This document shows, piece after piece, positions 26,514 to 35,397 of a stretch of 64,000 bases of DNA. How positions within the stretch are numbered: position 1 is the first letter of the stretch; each line of letters starts with the position of its first letter. Under the pieces are notes generated by a model. The model was not told the origin of the DNA. It ran no database searches and saw nothing but the letters and a program-made list of their open reading frames with translations. The position numbers were made by a program, and so were the translations under genes. The DNA is from Lentzea sp. NBRC 105346 (lineage in GTDB: Bacteria; Actinomycetota; Actinomycetes; Mycobacteriales; Pseudonocardiaceae), in assembly GCF_030269605.1 (NCBI RefSeq), contig NZ_BSTQ01000003.1, positions 454,866 through 518,865 of the forward strand, given 5' to 3'.

Positions 26514-27723
26514 CGCCGGTGCGTTCGACGTGCTCCCAGCGGCTCGCCGGGCGGTGCTGGCGCAGGAACGTCGCCACCGAGCGCAGCACGGCCGAGAAGT
26601 CGACCACGACGATCACCATGAGCAGCGGGTAGGCGAACGGCGCGAGCGCCAGCAGGATCGCCTTGTCCCCCAACGCCTCCGTGCGATCGCCGAGCACGGT
26701 GAACAGCGCGACGCCGGTGTAGACCGCGCACAGCAGCCCGACGCCGACGAACCAGCCCGTGCGCGCGGTCGCGCTGATCACCACGTACAGGAAGAGCGGC
26801 TCCAGCAGCACCAGCACCTCGCCGGCCGCGGTGTAGGGCAGGTGCAGCCACGACAGCAGGCGTGAGTGCTGCGGCCGCCGGCTGAAGAACAGCGAGCGGT
26901 GCTTCGCGAACGCCTGCAGCCGCCCGAACTTCCACCGGAACCGTTGCCGCATCAGGCCGCGGAACGACGGCACGCCCTCGGTCCACGCGACGACGTCGGC
27001 AGCGAACACGATGCGCCACTGGATGTTCCCGACGCGTTCGAGGATCTTCATCGAGAAGTCGATGTCCTCGGTCATCGTGTCGGTGTCGAACAGCCCGCAC
27101 CGCCGGACGATCTCCGTGCGGAACGCCGAGCCGACGCCGCCGATCACGTACTCGCAGTTGAACACCGTGTAGCCCTGCTTGAGCCGGTGCACGACCGCGT
27201 ACTCGAGCCGTTGCACCCACCCGAGCACGCCGCGCGGCGCCAGGATCTTGACGTTCGCGGCGGCCGCCAGCACGCGGGGATCGGCGAAGTGGGCGACCAT
27301 CCGCTCGACGGCGTACCGGGTGACCATCGAGTCGGCGTCGAGCACCATCAGCAGGCCGTCGCCGACGTGGGCGACGCCCGTGTTGATCGCCGCGGCCTTG
27401 CCCGCGTTCGGCTGGCTGACGACGGTGAGCCGGGGGTCGGTGACCTCGCCGAGCACCGCGAGCGTGCGGTCGCTCGATCCGTCGTCCACGACGATCACGC
27501 GGACGTCGTCGTAGGAGCTGTTGAGCACCGACCGGACGGCGCGCACGACGCACAGCTCCTCGTTGTACGCGGGGATGACGACCCACACGCTCGGCCGGTA
27601 GCCCGGTGCCGGCTCGGCCTTCGAGAGCGACAGGTCGTAGAGGTCCGCCGCGACGAGGACGACGCAGATGCGGCTGACGCCGATGATGGCCAGCGTCACC
27701 ATCAGCACGCTCAGGAGGTTCAC
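26497..27723 (-). CDS. Family 2 glycosyltransferase (processive polysaccharide synthase type)
   Basis: This 408-residue protein has an N-terminal membrane helix, a GT-A domain (about 45-280) and three C-terminal helices. The processive GT2 motifs are present: [16 protein letters not shown] (the DxD-like site), TEDIDFS and QRFRWKFGR (Q/RxxRW). This resembles poly-beta-1,6-N-acetylglucosamine and hyaluronan synthases; the product sugar cannot be read from sequence. The GTG start overlaps the stop of a 35-residue upstream peptide gene as GTGA. It is convergent with pyrD and overlaps its end. Confidence 0.9.
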   Translation of the reverse strand: MNLLSVLMVTLAIIGVSRICVVLVAADLYDLSLSKAEPAPGYRPSVWVVIPAYNEELCVVRAVRSVLNSSYDDVRVIVVDDGSSDRTLAVLGEVTDPRLTVVSQPNAGKAAAINTGVAHVGDGLLMVLDADSMVTRYAVERMVAHFADPRVLAAAANVKILAPRGVLGWVQRLEYAVVHRLKQGYTVFNCEYVIGGVGSAFRTEIVRRCGLFDTDTMTEDIDFSMKILERVGNIQWRIVFAADVVAWTEGVPSFRGLMRQRFRWKFGRLQAFAKHRSLFFSRRPQHSRLLSWLHLPYTAAGEVLVLLEPLFLYVVISATARTGWFVGVGLLCAVYTGVALFTVLGDRTEALGDKAILLALAPFAYPLLMVIVVVDFSAVLRSVATFLRQHRPASRWEHVERTGVTVPG

Positions 27724-27827
27724 GAGCGTGTCCTGCGCTGGCGCAGCAGCCGGATCCTAGACGCCGTCAGACTGCTCACAATGATCACGCACGCGGTGAT
27801 CAGCACCATGTAGTACGCCGCCAACAT
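27720..27827 (-). CDS. 35-residue membrane peptide coupled to the glycosyltransferase
   Basis: A very short frame: ATG at 27827, AGGAGG 6 nt upstream, and a TGA that overlaps the glycosyltransferase GTG (GTGA). The translation has a single hydrophobic segment, MLAAYYMVLITACVIIVSSL, then a strongly basic tail ending [12 protein letters not shown], so the predicted orientation is N-out/C-in. Size, coupling and ribosome site favour a real gene. It may be a subunit or stabiliser of the synthase, as small membrane partners are in other processive GT2 systems; that role is inferred. Confidence 0.7.
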   Translation of the reverse strand: MLAAYYMVLITACVIIVSSLTASRIRLLRQRRTRS

Positions 27828-27907
27828 CCAAACCCTCCTGATTCCACTTGCGTTGCTCAGGGGGGATCGGCCGGGCAGTTCATTTGCAAAACCACACGAT
27901 GGTGTGC

Positions 27908-29164
27908 TCAGGACGGGCGTAATGCGGCCCGCAGCCAGCGCAGCACCGGGTGCAGGATCACGATCAGCAACGAGCCCCAGACCAGGCCGCCCATCTCCAG
28001 CGTGCCGATCCTGAGGGTCAGGTCGCCGACACCGGCGATGAGCGCCGCGCCGCCGACCATGGCGTTCGTCGGGTTGGTGAGGTCGACGCGGGCGTTCGTC
28101 CAGATCCGCATGCCGATCAGCGCGATGAGGCCGTAGAGGACCAGCGTGAGGCCGCCGAGCACGCCCGGCGGAATGGTGCCGAGCAACGCCGTGAACTTCG
28201 GTGAGAACGACAGCAGGATCGTGAAGCCGGCGGCGAACGCGTAGGCGGCCGTCGAGTACACCTTCGTGACGGCCATGACGCCGATGTTCTCGGAGTACGT
28301 GGTCGTGCCGCTGCCGCCGCCCAGCCCGGCCAGCGTCGTCGACAGGCCGTTGGCGATGATCGAGTCGCCGATGCTGCCGTCGAGGTTGCGACCGGTCAGC
28401 GCGGAGACGGCCTTCACGTGGCCGACGTTCTCGGCGACCAGCACGATCACCACGGGCAGCACGAGCAGCACGACGGACGGGCGCAACTCCGGGCGCTGCA
28501 ACTGCGGCAGCCCGATCCAGGCGGCCTCGCGCAGGGCGTCCAGCCGCGAGTCGTCGATCTGGCCGAACACGAACGCGCCCGCCCACACGGCGGCCACCCC
28601 GAGCAGGACCGACAGGCGGAACAGCAGGCCGCGGCCGAGTACCCCGCAGATCAGCACCAGTCCGGTCGTCACCGCGGCGAGCAGCGGCTGCTTGGAGAAC
28701 TGGTCGGTCGAGGTGTGCGAGAGGTTCAGCCCGATGAGGATCACCACGGCACCGGTGACGACCGGCGGCATCACGGACTCGAGCATCCGCACGCCGAGCG
28801 CCTTCACCGCGATCCCGACGACGATCACCAGCAGGCCGGCGGCGAGCACGCCGCCGAGCTGGGCGGCGGTGCCCTGTTCGCGGGCGGCGGCGAGCGGGGC
28901 GACGAACGCGAACGACGAGCCGAGGTAGCTGGGCACGCGGTTCTTGGTGATCACCAGGAACAGCAGGGTGCCGATGCCGGAGAAGAAGAGGGTCGTGGCG
29001 ACGGGAAGGCCGGTGGCGACCGGGACGAGCACGGTGGCGCCGAACATGGCGACCAGGTGCTGCACGCCGAACCCGATGGTGAGCGGCCAGCTCAGCCGCT
29101 CTTGCGGTGCGACGGTTTCACTGTCGGTGATCCGACCGTCTCCGTGCACGGTCCACAACGCCAA
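27908..29164 (-). CDS. uraA: Uracil/xanthine permease (NCS2 family)
   Basis: This protein of about 418 residues is built of many membrane helices with the NCS2 signature VVILVAENVGHVKAVSALTGRN and the helix-broken loop LAGLGGGSGTTTYSENIGVMAVTKVYS, which carries the substrate Glu. It resembles UraA, the uracil:H+ symporter. The start is TTG 29164, with GGGAGG 7 nt upstream; earlier TTG and later GTG codons are alternatives. It lies 80 nt upstream of the small peptide gene on the same strand. It could carry another nucleobase. Confidence 0.88.
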   Translation of the reverse strand: MALWTVHGDGRITDSETVAPQERLSWPLTIGFGVQHLVAMFGATVLVPVATGLPVATTLFFSGIGTLLFLVITKNRVPSYLGSSFAFVAPLAAAREQGTAAQLGGVLAAGLLVIVVGIAVKALGVRMLESVMPPVVTGAVVILIGLNLSHTSTDQFSKQPLLAAVTTGLVLICGVLGRGLLFRLSVLLGVAAVWAGAFVFGQIDDSRLDALREAAWIGLPQLQRPELRPSVVLLVLPVVIVLVAENVGHVKAVSALTGRNLDGSIGDSIIANGLSTTLAGLGGGSGTTTYSENIGVMAVTKVYSTAAYAFAAGFTILLSFSPKFTALLGTIPPGVLGGLTLVLYGLIALIGMRIWTNARVDLTNPTNAMVGGAALIAGVGDLTLRIGTLEMGGLVWGSLLIVILHPVLRWLRAALRPS

Positions 29165-29331
29165 CGCAATGCCTCCCGGCAAACCCAGCCGGACCAGCCC
29201 CAGCCCGACTCAGGGATCCTGCCACGCCATGTAGTGACTACGGCTAGATAACGGTCTGATAATCACACGATAGACGTAGCGATATCCAGCGCCGATCGAA
29301 CCTTTTGCCAAAGTTGGCTACGGTATGTGAC

Positions 29332-30138
29332 TCAGAACGCTGTGTAACCGGAGATGTCGCGCATGGCGGAGGCCAGGCCGGCCAGGTGATCGGTGGCGTC
29401 GTCGAGCAGAGCCCGAGGGTTCTGCGCGGTGCTGGCGGCCAGCGCGCTGCCCGCCGCCGCGACCAGGGCGCAGTAGCCGTCGACGCCGTCCGCGAGCCGG
29501 GCCCGCAGGTTCCGGACGCCGTCGATCAACGGCCCGCGTTCCAGCGGCGGAGCGGTGTTGCGAGCGCGTTCGACGGCCTGCAGCTGCGCCGAGACCGCGC
29601 GGATCGCGTGCGACGCCTGTGCGGCGGTCTCGCGGGCGTGCTGGACGCTCGCGGTGGGCATGGAGGTGAGCGCTGACGAGTCCAGCTGTCGCAATAACTC
29701 CGCCAGGGTGTCCTCGGCGTTGTGCAGCTGTTCCATCGGCACGCGCGCCGCGGAGATGTGCGGCGGCAGCGGCGGCCGGGCCGGCGCCATGGTCAGCTCC
29801 AGGCGCTGCCGCGCGGCGGTGAGCTGCCGCATCTTCTGCCCGGTGCGGATCGCCAGCACGCCGGTCACGCCGGCGCCGATCGTGCCGAAGACGCCGAACG
29901 CCTCCCCCAGCACACCGGTGAACCCGAACACCGCGAGCGTGCCGAAGATCGTGATCCAGATCGACCACAACGTCAGCACGGCACTGAGCCGCTGCCGCTT
30001 GCGCTCGATCTTGCGCCGCGGGTCGTTCCAAGCGACGATCCGCTCCCTGACCTGCTCGGCGAGTGGATGCCCCCGGAGCTGGGCGCTGACCAGGTCGACG
30101 ATCTCGTCGGCGCGTCGTCTCCGGGGCTCCATCATCAC
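29332..30138 (-). CDS. pspM: PspM-like envelope-stress membrane protein
   Basis: This 268-residue protein follows pspA by 14 nt, as pspM (Rv2743c) does in mycobacteria. A basic N-terminus (EPRRRRADEIVDLV) is followed by two helices at about 52-95 (TLWSIWITIFGTLAVFGF and a Gly-rich second helix), then a cytoplasmic stretch rich in Ala and coiled-coil-like heptads. In Mycobacterium it recruits PspA to the membrane in the clgR-pspA-pspM-pspN system. The GTG at 30138 is used (AGGAG 7 nt upstream). No pspN is seen. Confidence 0.82.
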   Translation of the reverse strand: MMMEPRRRRADEIVDLVSAQLRGHPLAEQVRERIVAWNDPRRKIERKRQRLSAVLTLWSIWITIFGTLAVFGFTGVLGEAFGVFGTIGAGVTGVLAIRTGQKMRQLTAARQRLELTMAPARPPLPPHISAARVPMEQLHNAEDTLAELLRQLDSSALTSMPTASVQHARETAAQASHAIRAVSAQLQAVERARNTAPPLERGPLIDGVRNLRARLADGVDGYCALVAAAGSALAASTAQNPRALLDDATDHLAGLASAMRDISGYTAF

Positions 30139-30152
30139 GTCGAGGCTCCTGA

Positions 30153-30992
30153 TCAGTTCTGGGCGGGCGGTGCCTGCTGCTGCGTCTTCTGCTCCTGCGC
30201 GACGCGCTGCTGGATCTCGGCCTGAATGCTCGCCGCGGCGCTGTTCGAACCGGCGGTCACCTGCGGAGTGGCACCACCCATGGACGCGCGGATCTGCTCC
30301 AGCCGTGACGCACCCGCCATAGCGGTCGTCGACTGCTGCACCTCGAGCATGCGGCCCTGCACCGAGTTACCCGCGAGCTCAGCGGCGCCCACCGCGGTCG
30401 CGTACCGCTTCTCGATCTTGTCGCGAACCTCTTCCAGCGACGGGACGTTGCCCGGCGCGGCGAGCTCGGTCATCGACCGCAGCGACGCGGAGACCTGCTC
30501 CTGCATCTTCGCCTGCTCCAGCTGGCTGAGCAGCTTCGTGCGCTCGGCGAGCTTCTGCTGCAGCACCATGGCGTTGCGCTCGACCGCCTGCTTGGCCTGC
30601 GCGGCCGCCTGCAGCGACTGGTCGTGCAGCGTCTTCAGGTCCTCGATGCCCTGCTCGGCCGTGACCAGCTGCGTAGCGAAGCTCTGCGCCGCGTTCTCGA
30701 ACTGCTGCGCCTTCTGCTCGTCGCCCTTGGAGCGGGCCTCGTCGGCCAGCACGAGCGCCTGCCGTGCGGACGCCTGCAGCTTCTCGACCTCGCCGAGCTG
30801 GCGGTTCAGCTTCATCTCCAGCTGACGCTGGTTGCCGATGACGGCGGCGGCCTGCTGGGACAACGCCTGGTGCTGGCGCTGGGCCTCTTCGATGGCCTGC
30901 TGGATCTGCACCTTCGGGTCGGCGTGCTCATCGATTTTGGACGAGAACGCCGCCATGAGGTACTTCCAGGCCTTCACGAACGGGTTGGCCAT
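30153..30992 (-). CDS. pspA: Phage shock protein A / IM30
   Basis: This 279-residue ESCRT-III-like protein begins [27 protein letters not shown], the amphipathic membrane helix of the mycobacterial Psp type. A long coiled coil (about 25-215) follows, with Glu/Gln-rich heptads and [14 protein letters not shown] near its end. The tail is Gln/Pro-rich. It maintains membrane integrity under envelope stress and can inhibit or sense its regulator. It is linked to clgR upstream, though 870 nt of repeat-rich DNA separates them. Confidence 0.93.
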   Translation of the reverse strand: MANPFVKAWKYLMAAFSSKIDEHADPKVQIQQAIEEAQRQHQALSQQAAAVIGNQRQLEMKLNRQLGEVEKLQASARQALVLADEARSKGDEQKAQQFENAAQSFATQLVTAEQGIEDLKTLHDQSLQAAAQAKQAVERNAMVLQQKLAERTKLLSQLEQAKMQEQVSASLRSMTELAAPGNVPSLEEVRDKIEKRYATAVGAAELAGNSVQGRMLEVQQSTTAMAGASRLEQIRASMGGATPQVTAGSNSAAASIQAEIQQRVAQEQKTQQQAPPAQN

Positions 30993-31492
30993 CTCCTACG
31001 CCTGCCTTCTAGGTGCCGGGTGTTGGAACCATCGTCTCAATTGTGCGGCCGTGCTTCCACCAAGCCGGGGAGATATCCGGGATGCCCCTGAGTCCGCCCC
31101 GACTTTCGAATGCACGACCCTTCGACGCCAATCCTGCCCTCGTCGTTGCGCCCGCGTGCCGCAACGCGGCGTGACGTGGCCAACCCGTTGCCTGAGGACT
31201 CGCGCGCACCAGGGCGGGATTGTCGGACTCTGGCGCTACGGTCGGCTGGGGGTGTGTCGGCGCGCAGGCGAGTTGAGCTGCCCCCGTATCCAGGCTAGCG
31301 AGGGGGACCGACAACCGGCTGGGTTGAGGATTCGCGGGTCTGGGTTGAGGACTCGCATGCACGATGCGCGAAGCGCGAGCCACGGGAACGTGGGACTCGG
31401 GGCGCGGGAACGTGGGACTCGCGGGCCGCGAACTTACGACTCGCGATGCGGAGCGAGCGAGCCCCCACCCGCGCGCCAGCGCAGGAAACCAG

Positions 31493-31633
31493 CTGGTGGT
31501 GGGCCCCTCCCGTCGCATCGCAGGCGAAGCCCTGCCGCATCCGAGACCCCAGGTCAAGCACGCTTTTCGCTTGACCTGGGGTCTCGGATGTGGCTGCCTC
31601 AGGTGCGATGCGACGGGAGGGGCACACCACCCC
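31493..31633. repeat. Large two-tier palindrome
   Basis: An inner perfect 22-bp stem (31538-31559 with 31569-31590, 9-nt loop; arms start CATCCGAGACCCCAGG) sits inside an outer perfect 19-bp stem (31504-31522 with 31604-31622; arms start CCCCTCCCGTCGC). Partly matching bulges lie between the tiers, and GGTGGT/ACCACC flanks extend it. As RNA it would be a very stable hairpin of about 140 nt on either strand. Function is unknown; a mobile or REP-like element is possible. Confidence 0.8.
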
Positions 31634-31822
31634 AACGCAACCCACTACGAAAAGAAGGCACGGCTGGGCCCCTCTTTGAGCTGAGCCGGGGTCCGGGGCG
31701 GAGCCCCGAGCAGTAAAGGCGACCACGCACGAAACCGGCAGCCAAGGAAAGTCAGCGCGTCACCCAACGCAACCCACCACGGAAGCCGCCGCGTCAACAC
31801 AAACGCAAGCCGACATGCGAAA

Positions 31823-31848
31823 CAGCCCGCAGGTCACCCCACGGGCTG
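31823..31848 (-). terminator. Hairpin after clgR
   Basis: CAGCCCG and CGGGCTG pair around a 12-nt loop, 14 nt after the clgR stop. On the minus strand the second arm is followed by TTTC. It is a plausible terminator separating clgR from the repeat-rich spacer and pspA. Confidence 0.5.
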
Positions 31849-31862
31849 CTCAACCCAGCACA

Positions 31863-32273
31863 TCAGGCGACAAGGACCGCCTTGGACGACTGCCCGATAG
31901 ACGTCGAGAGCCGGTGACTGAGCACAGGCTGCAGACGCAGGTCGGACAGATCGTCGGAGATCATCGCGGGCAGCACCCGGCCACCCTCCAGCTTCCCTGT
32001 GGCCGTGGCGGTCTCAGGCAGCGTGTCCGGCGTCTGCGACACGGCGCCGATGTCGGACGCGACCTTGTGCAGTAACTCGGACAGTGGCAGGTCCAGCGCT
32101 TCGCAGATGGCGGCCAGCAGTTCGCTGGACGCCTCCTTGCGGCCACGTTCCACTTCAGACAGGTACCCCAGGCTGACACGGGCGGTCCGAGAGACCTCGC
32201 GCAGCGTGCGGCGTTGGGTTGTGCGAGCGTGGCGGAGCCGATCACCGATCGCCTCGCGTAGCAGCACGGTCAT
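31863..32273 (-). CDS. clgR: XRE-family regulator ClgR
   Basis: This 136-residue protein has an N-terminal helix-turn-helix ([45 protein letters not shown]) and a short acidic C-terminus. ClgR activates clp protease genes and, in mycobacteria, the psp operon; Clp degrades it. The ATG at 32273 has AAGGAGG 7 nt upstream. A match to the ClgR operator (GTTCGC-N5-GCG) lies 76-92 nt upstream, suggesting autoregulation. Synteny with pspA and pspM supports the call. The C-terminal Leu-Val-Ala fits the ClpP-degron type seen in other ClgR proteins. Confidence 0.92.
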   Translation of the reverse strand: MTVLLREAIGDRLRHARTTQRRTLREVSRTARVSLGYLSEVERGRKEASSELLAAICEALDLPLSELLHKVASDIGAVSQTPDTLPETATATGKLEGGRVLPAMISDDLSDLRLQPVLSHRLSTSIGQSSKAVLVA

Positions 32274-32348
32274 CGCGCGCCTCCTTCCGGCCGGCCGTGC
32301 CCCTACGTTACCGATCGACTCCGACAACGGGCAGTGACTTCAGAACAC

Positions 32349-32365
32349 GTCCGCCAAGGGCGAAC
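32349..32365 (-). promoter_or_regulatory. Candidate ClgR operator
   Basis: On the minus strand the site reads GTTCGC CCTTG GCGGAC, which fits the reported actinobacterial ClgR motif GTTCGC-N5-GCG. It lies upstream of clgR, after the cinA stop (32379), where an autoregulatory promoter is expected. The -10 and -35 are not obvious. Confidence 0.55.
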
Positions 32366-32378
32366 GTGCGGGGCGGGC

Positions 32379-32852
32379 TCAATGTTCCCCGCCGCCGGTC
32401 ACCGGCAGGTTGTCCGCCAGCAGGAGCAGTGCGTTTTCGACCGCTTTCGAACGTACCTCGTGCCGGTCGCCACGCACAGTGATGGTCCGCACACACGATA
32501 CGCCGGGTCCCACTAGGGCGATGTGCACGGTTCCAGGTGAGACGCCGTCCTGCGGATCCGGGCCCGCCACGCCCGTCAGGCCGAGGCCCCATGTGGCACC
32601 GCAGCGGTCGCGCGCCCCCGCAGCCAGCTGCCGCGCGACCTCGGGGTGCACCGCGCCATGCGAATCCAACAAGTCGAGATCGACACCAGCCAGGGTGTGC
32701 TTCAACGACGTCGCGTACACGATCAGGCCGCCGCGCACCACGGCCGACGAGCCCGGGATCTTGGTCAGCTCCGCGCACACCAGGCCCGCGGTGAGCGACT
32801 CAGCGGTCGCGACCGTCTCGCCGCGCGAGCGAAGCAGCTCGACTACGTTCAC
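32379..32852 (-). CDS. cinA: CinA-family nicotinamide-nucleotide amidase
   Basis: This 157-residue protein is the C-terminal (PncC-type) domain only; the N-terminal CinA pyrophosphatase-like domain is absent. It shows ETVATAESLTAGLVCAELT with the catalytic Ser, the middle motif GLGLTGVAGPDPQDG, and GTVHIAL. It deamidates nicotinamide mononucleotide to nicotinate mononucleotide. The GTG start overlaps the pgsA stop (GTGA). Together with rimO, pgsA and clgR it forms the conserved actinobacterial block. Confidence 0.9.
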   Translation of the reverse strand: MNVVELLRSRGETVATAESLTAGLVCAELTKIPGSSAVVRGGLIVYATSLKHTLAGVDLDLLDSHGAVHPEVARQLAAGARDRCGATWGLGLTGVAGPDPQDGVSPGTVHIALVGPGVSCVRTITVRGDRHEVRSKAVENALLLLADNLPVTGGGEH

Positions 32853-33412
32853 GCCGCGGCCCGCAGGCGCACCGCGCGGACCACGTAGTCGATGCCGGTG
32901 ACGACGGTCAGGACGACCGCGGCCGCCATGGTCACCCAGGCCAGCAGCTCGACGGGGCCGGTGAGCGGCAGCAGGAACAGGCCGATCGCGACGATCTGCA
33001 GCAGGGTCTTGGCCTTGCCGCCGGGGCTGGCGGCGATCACGCCGTACCTGATCACCCAGAACCGCAGGAACGTCACGCCCCACTCGCGCACCAGGATCAC
33101 GATGGTGATCCACCACGGCACCACGCCGAGCACGCTCAGCCCGACCAGCGCGGAGCCCGTGAGGGCCTTGTCCGCGATCGGGTCGGCGATCTTGCCGAAG
33201 TCGGTGATGAGCTTGTACTTGCGGGCCAGGTTGCCGTCGACGTGGTCGGTGACGCTCGCGACGGCGAAGATTCCGAACGCCACCAGGCGCCAGAACGTGT
33301 CGTGCCCGCCGTTGGTGAACAACGCGACCAGGAAGACCGGCACGAGCACCAGCCGCGACACCGTGAGGATGTTCGCGACGTTGAGCAGCGGAACCTTCCT
33401 GGCCTCGGTCAC
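32849..33412 (-). CDS. pgsA: CDP-diacylglycerol-glycerol-3-phosphate phosphatidyltransferase
   Basis: This 187-residue membrane enzyme makes phosphatidylglycerol phosphate or a related head-group. The CDP-alcohol phosphotransferase motif D-G-x2-A-R-x8-G-x3-D-x3-D is complete ([20 protein letters not shown] and the final D). Four to six helices are predicted. GTG at 33412 overlaps the rimO stop and its own stop overlaps the cinA start, both as GTGA. The position matches pgsA3 in Mycobacterium. Confidence 0.92.
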   Translation of the reverse strand: MTEARKVPLLNVANILTVSRLVLVPVFLVALFTNGGHDTFWRLVAFGIFAVASVTDHVDGNLARKYKLITDFGKIADPIADKALTGSALVGLSVLGVVPWWITIVILVREWGVTFLRFWVIRYGVIAASPGGKAKTLLQIVAIGLFLLPLTGPVELLAWVTMAAAVVLTVVTGIDYVVRAVRLRAAA

Positions 33413-34809
33413 CTCGGCACTACCTCGAGAGCTGTGACGACCAGGTCCACGCCCTCGGAGGCGTCCACGCGGCAACGGACCAGGTCGCCGATCTGCAGGT
33501 GCGAACCTTCGAGCACCACGCACTCGCCGTCGACCTCGGGCGCCTGGTGCGCGGCGCGGCCGACGCAGTCGTTCTCGTCGTCCTCTTCCTGCTCGATGAG
33601 GACCACGACCTCAGTCCCGACGCGGTCCTCGGCGCGCTGCGCGGTCAGCTCCTCGACCAGGTTGCCGATCCGGGTGACGCGCTCGGCGACGGTGTCCGCG
33701 TCGAGCTTGCCCTCGTACCCCTCGGCCTCGGTGCCGTCCTCGTCCGAGTAACCGAACACGCCGACCGCGTCGAGCCGCGCCTCCGTGAGGAACCGCTCCA
33801 GCTCGGCGAGGTCGTCCTCGGTCTCGCCGGGGAAACCGACAATCACGTTGGATCGGATACCCGCTTCGGGCGCGTGTTCCCGGATCTGCTCGACCAGCTT
33901 GAGGAAGCTGTCGGTGTTGCCGAACCGCCGCATCCTGCGCAGCACCGGCTCGCTGGAGTGCTGGAACGACATGTCGAAGTAGTCCGCGACGCCCTCGGTG
34001 CGGGCGATGGCCGCGACCAGACCGGGCTTCGTCTCCGCGGGCTGCAGGTAGCTGACCCGCACGCGGTCGATGCCGGGGATGGCGGCGAGGCGCGGCAGGA
34101 GCTGCTCCAGCCCGCCCAGCTCGCGCGGCAGGTCCTTGCCGTAGGACGTCGAGTTCTCGCTGACGAGGAACAGCTCGCGCACGCCGTTGTCCGCCAGCCA
34201 CATCGCCTCGGCGACGACCTCGTCGGGATGCCGGCTGACGAACGCGCCGCGGAAGCTCGGGATCGCGCAGAACGAGCACCGCCGGTCACAACCCGACGCG
34301 ATCTTCAACGGCGCCACGGGCGCGTCGTCGAGGCGCGTGCGCATGACCCGCGGGCCCCAGCCGTGGCCCGGCACCGGTGTCTCGGACTTCTGCCGCTCGA
34401 CCGGTGTGATCGGCAGCAGCGTCCGGCGGTCGACCGGCACGTGCGACTCAATGGTCTTGCCGTGCAGCACGTCCTCGAGGCGTTCGGCCAGGTCCGGGTA
34501 GTGGTCGAACCCGAGCACGGCGCTCGCCTCGGGCAGGCTCTCGGCCAGTTCCTTGCCGTACCGCTCGGCCATGCAGCCGACCGCGACGACCTTCGCGTCG
34601 GTGTCGCTGGCGGCGAGCAGCGTGTCGACCGAGTCCTTCTTGGCGGACTCGACGAAGCCGCAGGTGTTGACCACCACGACGTCGGCGCCTTCGTCCACCA
34701 GCTCCCAGCCGCCCGCGGAGAGCCGCCCGGCCAGTTCCTCGGAGTCGACCTCGTTGCGGGCACAGCCCAGGGTCAGCAGCGACACGCGTCGCGGGGTGGG
34801 AGAAGACAC
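33409..34809 (-). CDS. rimO: Ribosomal protein S12 methylthiotransferase
   Basis: This 466-residue radical-SAM enzyme methylthiolates an Asp of ribosomal protein S12. The N-terminal UPF0004 domain begins [17 protein letters not shown] and holds one iron-sulfur cluster (Cys also in [12 protein letters not shown] and [11 protein letters not shown]). The radical-SAM Cys triad lies in [19 protein letters not shown]-terminal TRAM domain follows. The start is GTG 34809. It overlaps pgsA by GTGA. The RimO rather than MiaB assignment follows from the S12-type sequence context and neighbours. Confidence 0.92.
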   Translation of the reverse strand: MSSPTPRRVSLLTLGCARNEVDSEELAGRLSAGGWELVDEGADVVVVNTCGFVESAKKDSVDTLLAASDTDAKVVAVGCMAERYGKELAESLPEASAVLGFDHYPDLAERLEDVLHGKTIESHVPVDRRTLLPITPVERQKSETPVPGHGWGPRVMRTRLDDAPVAPLKIASGCDRRCSFCAIPSFRGAFVSRHPDEVVAEAMWLADNGVRELFLVSENSTSYGKDLPRELGGLEQLLPRLAAIPGIDRVRVSYLQPAETKPGLVAAIARTEGVADYFDMSFQHSSEPVLRRMRRFGNTDSFLKLVEQIREHAPEAGIRSNVIVGFPGETEDDLAELERFLTEARLDAVGVFGYSDEDGTEAEGYEGKLDADTVAERVTRIGNLVEELTAQRAEDRVGTEVVVLIEQEEDDENDCVGRAAHQAPEVDGECVVLEGSHLQIGDLVRCRVDASEGVDLVVTALEVVPR

Positions 34810-34848
34810 GGTGCTCAGCGTAACCGGGAGGCCGCCGAGCCCTGGAAT

Positions 34849-35397
34849 TCACCGGCTCAGGAGGTTCTCGACCAGCCTCCAGACGCCCGTGGACGGGTTG
34901 CCCGGCTCGTCCAGCGCCTTGGCCCGTTCGACCGCCGCCTCCACGCCTGCTTCGAACACCGCGAAATCGAGCTTCTTGTCGTAGCCAGGCACATGCTTGC
35001 CAAGCAGGGCGCAAGCTGCCTTCCCGTCCTTGACGAAGGCTTTGTGGTCGACGTGGTGCAGCAGAAGCCAGACCTCGAAGCAGGGGTTCGAGACCGCCAG
35101 CTCGATGCCGGACTGCGCCGCGAGCCGCGTCGCCGCGTCGATGTCGAAATGGTCCACGTCCACCACGCACCATGCCGCGTCGTACTCGTCCTTGCTGAAC
35201 ACACTCTTCGCGTACTTGACCAGGTTTTCGGGCGAGTCCGCCTTCACCCTCACCTTGAGGCGGGCTTGCCGAGATATGCGCAGGCCGGCGAAGTAGTCCG
35301 GCTCGGTCCGCTGTCCGCCGCACACCACAAGCACATGACCTGGGCGTTGTGGACGCGGTTGCCCTTTGCGGTTCTGCGCGTTCTCACGCCTCGGCAT
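34849..35397 (-). CDS. rloB: RloB-family protein (defence partner)
   Basis: This 182-residue protein has the family pattern VLVVCGGQRTEPDYFAGLR near the N-terminus (usual: E-G-x-T-E-x-x-Y), then WCVVDVDHFD and AVSNPCFEVWLLLHHV, characteristic of RloB/AbiLii proteins with a Toprim-like nuclease fold. Here Gly-Gly replaces Glu-Gly in the first motif, so an acidic residue may be missing. The ATG at 35397 overlaps the RloA end by 14 nt; GGGGGA stands just upstream. It follows RloA as in other RloA/RloB and AbiL-type systems. Confidence 0.82.
   Translation of the reverse strand: MPRRENAQNRKGQPRPQRPGHVLVVCGGQRTEPDYFAGLRISRQARLKVRVKADSPENLVKYAKSVFSKDEYDAAWCVVDVDHFDIDAATRLAAQSGIELAVSNPCFEVWLLLHHVDHKAFVKDGKAACALLGKHVPGYDKKLDFAVFEAGVEAAVERAKALDEPGNPSTGVWRLVENLLSR

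Larger units (their letters stand above)
30993..31862. other. Gene-free 0.87-kb spacer between clgR and pspA
   Basis: I see no gene. From the clgR side on the minus strand: a hairpin right after clgR (31823-31848); a GC-rich element with GGGGCGGAGCCCC near 31697-31710; a 140-nt palindrome (31493-31633); then an array of varied GAGTC-containing words, including two copies of CGGGAACGTGGGACTCG (31382-31422) and two of GGGTTGAGGA(T/C)TCGC (31320-31357). Nearer pspA nothing is recognisable apart from its AGGAG-type ribosome site. In mycobacteria clgR and pspA sit close together, so this stretch looks inserted or expanded. Confidence 0.7.

Noticed and set aside
31493..31633. Retron msr-msd or IS end
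   Set aside because: A large palindrome exists, but no reverse transcriptase or transposase gene is present on either side.
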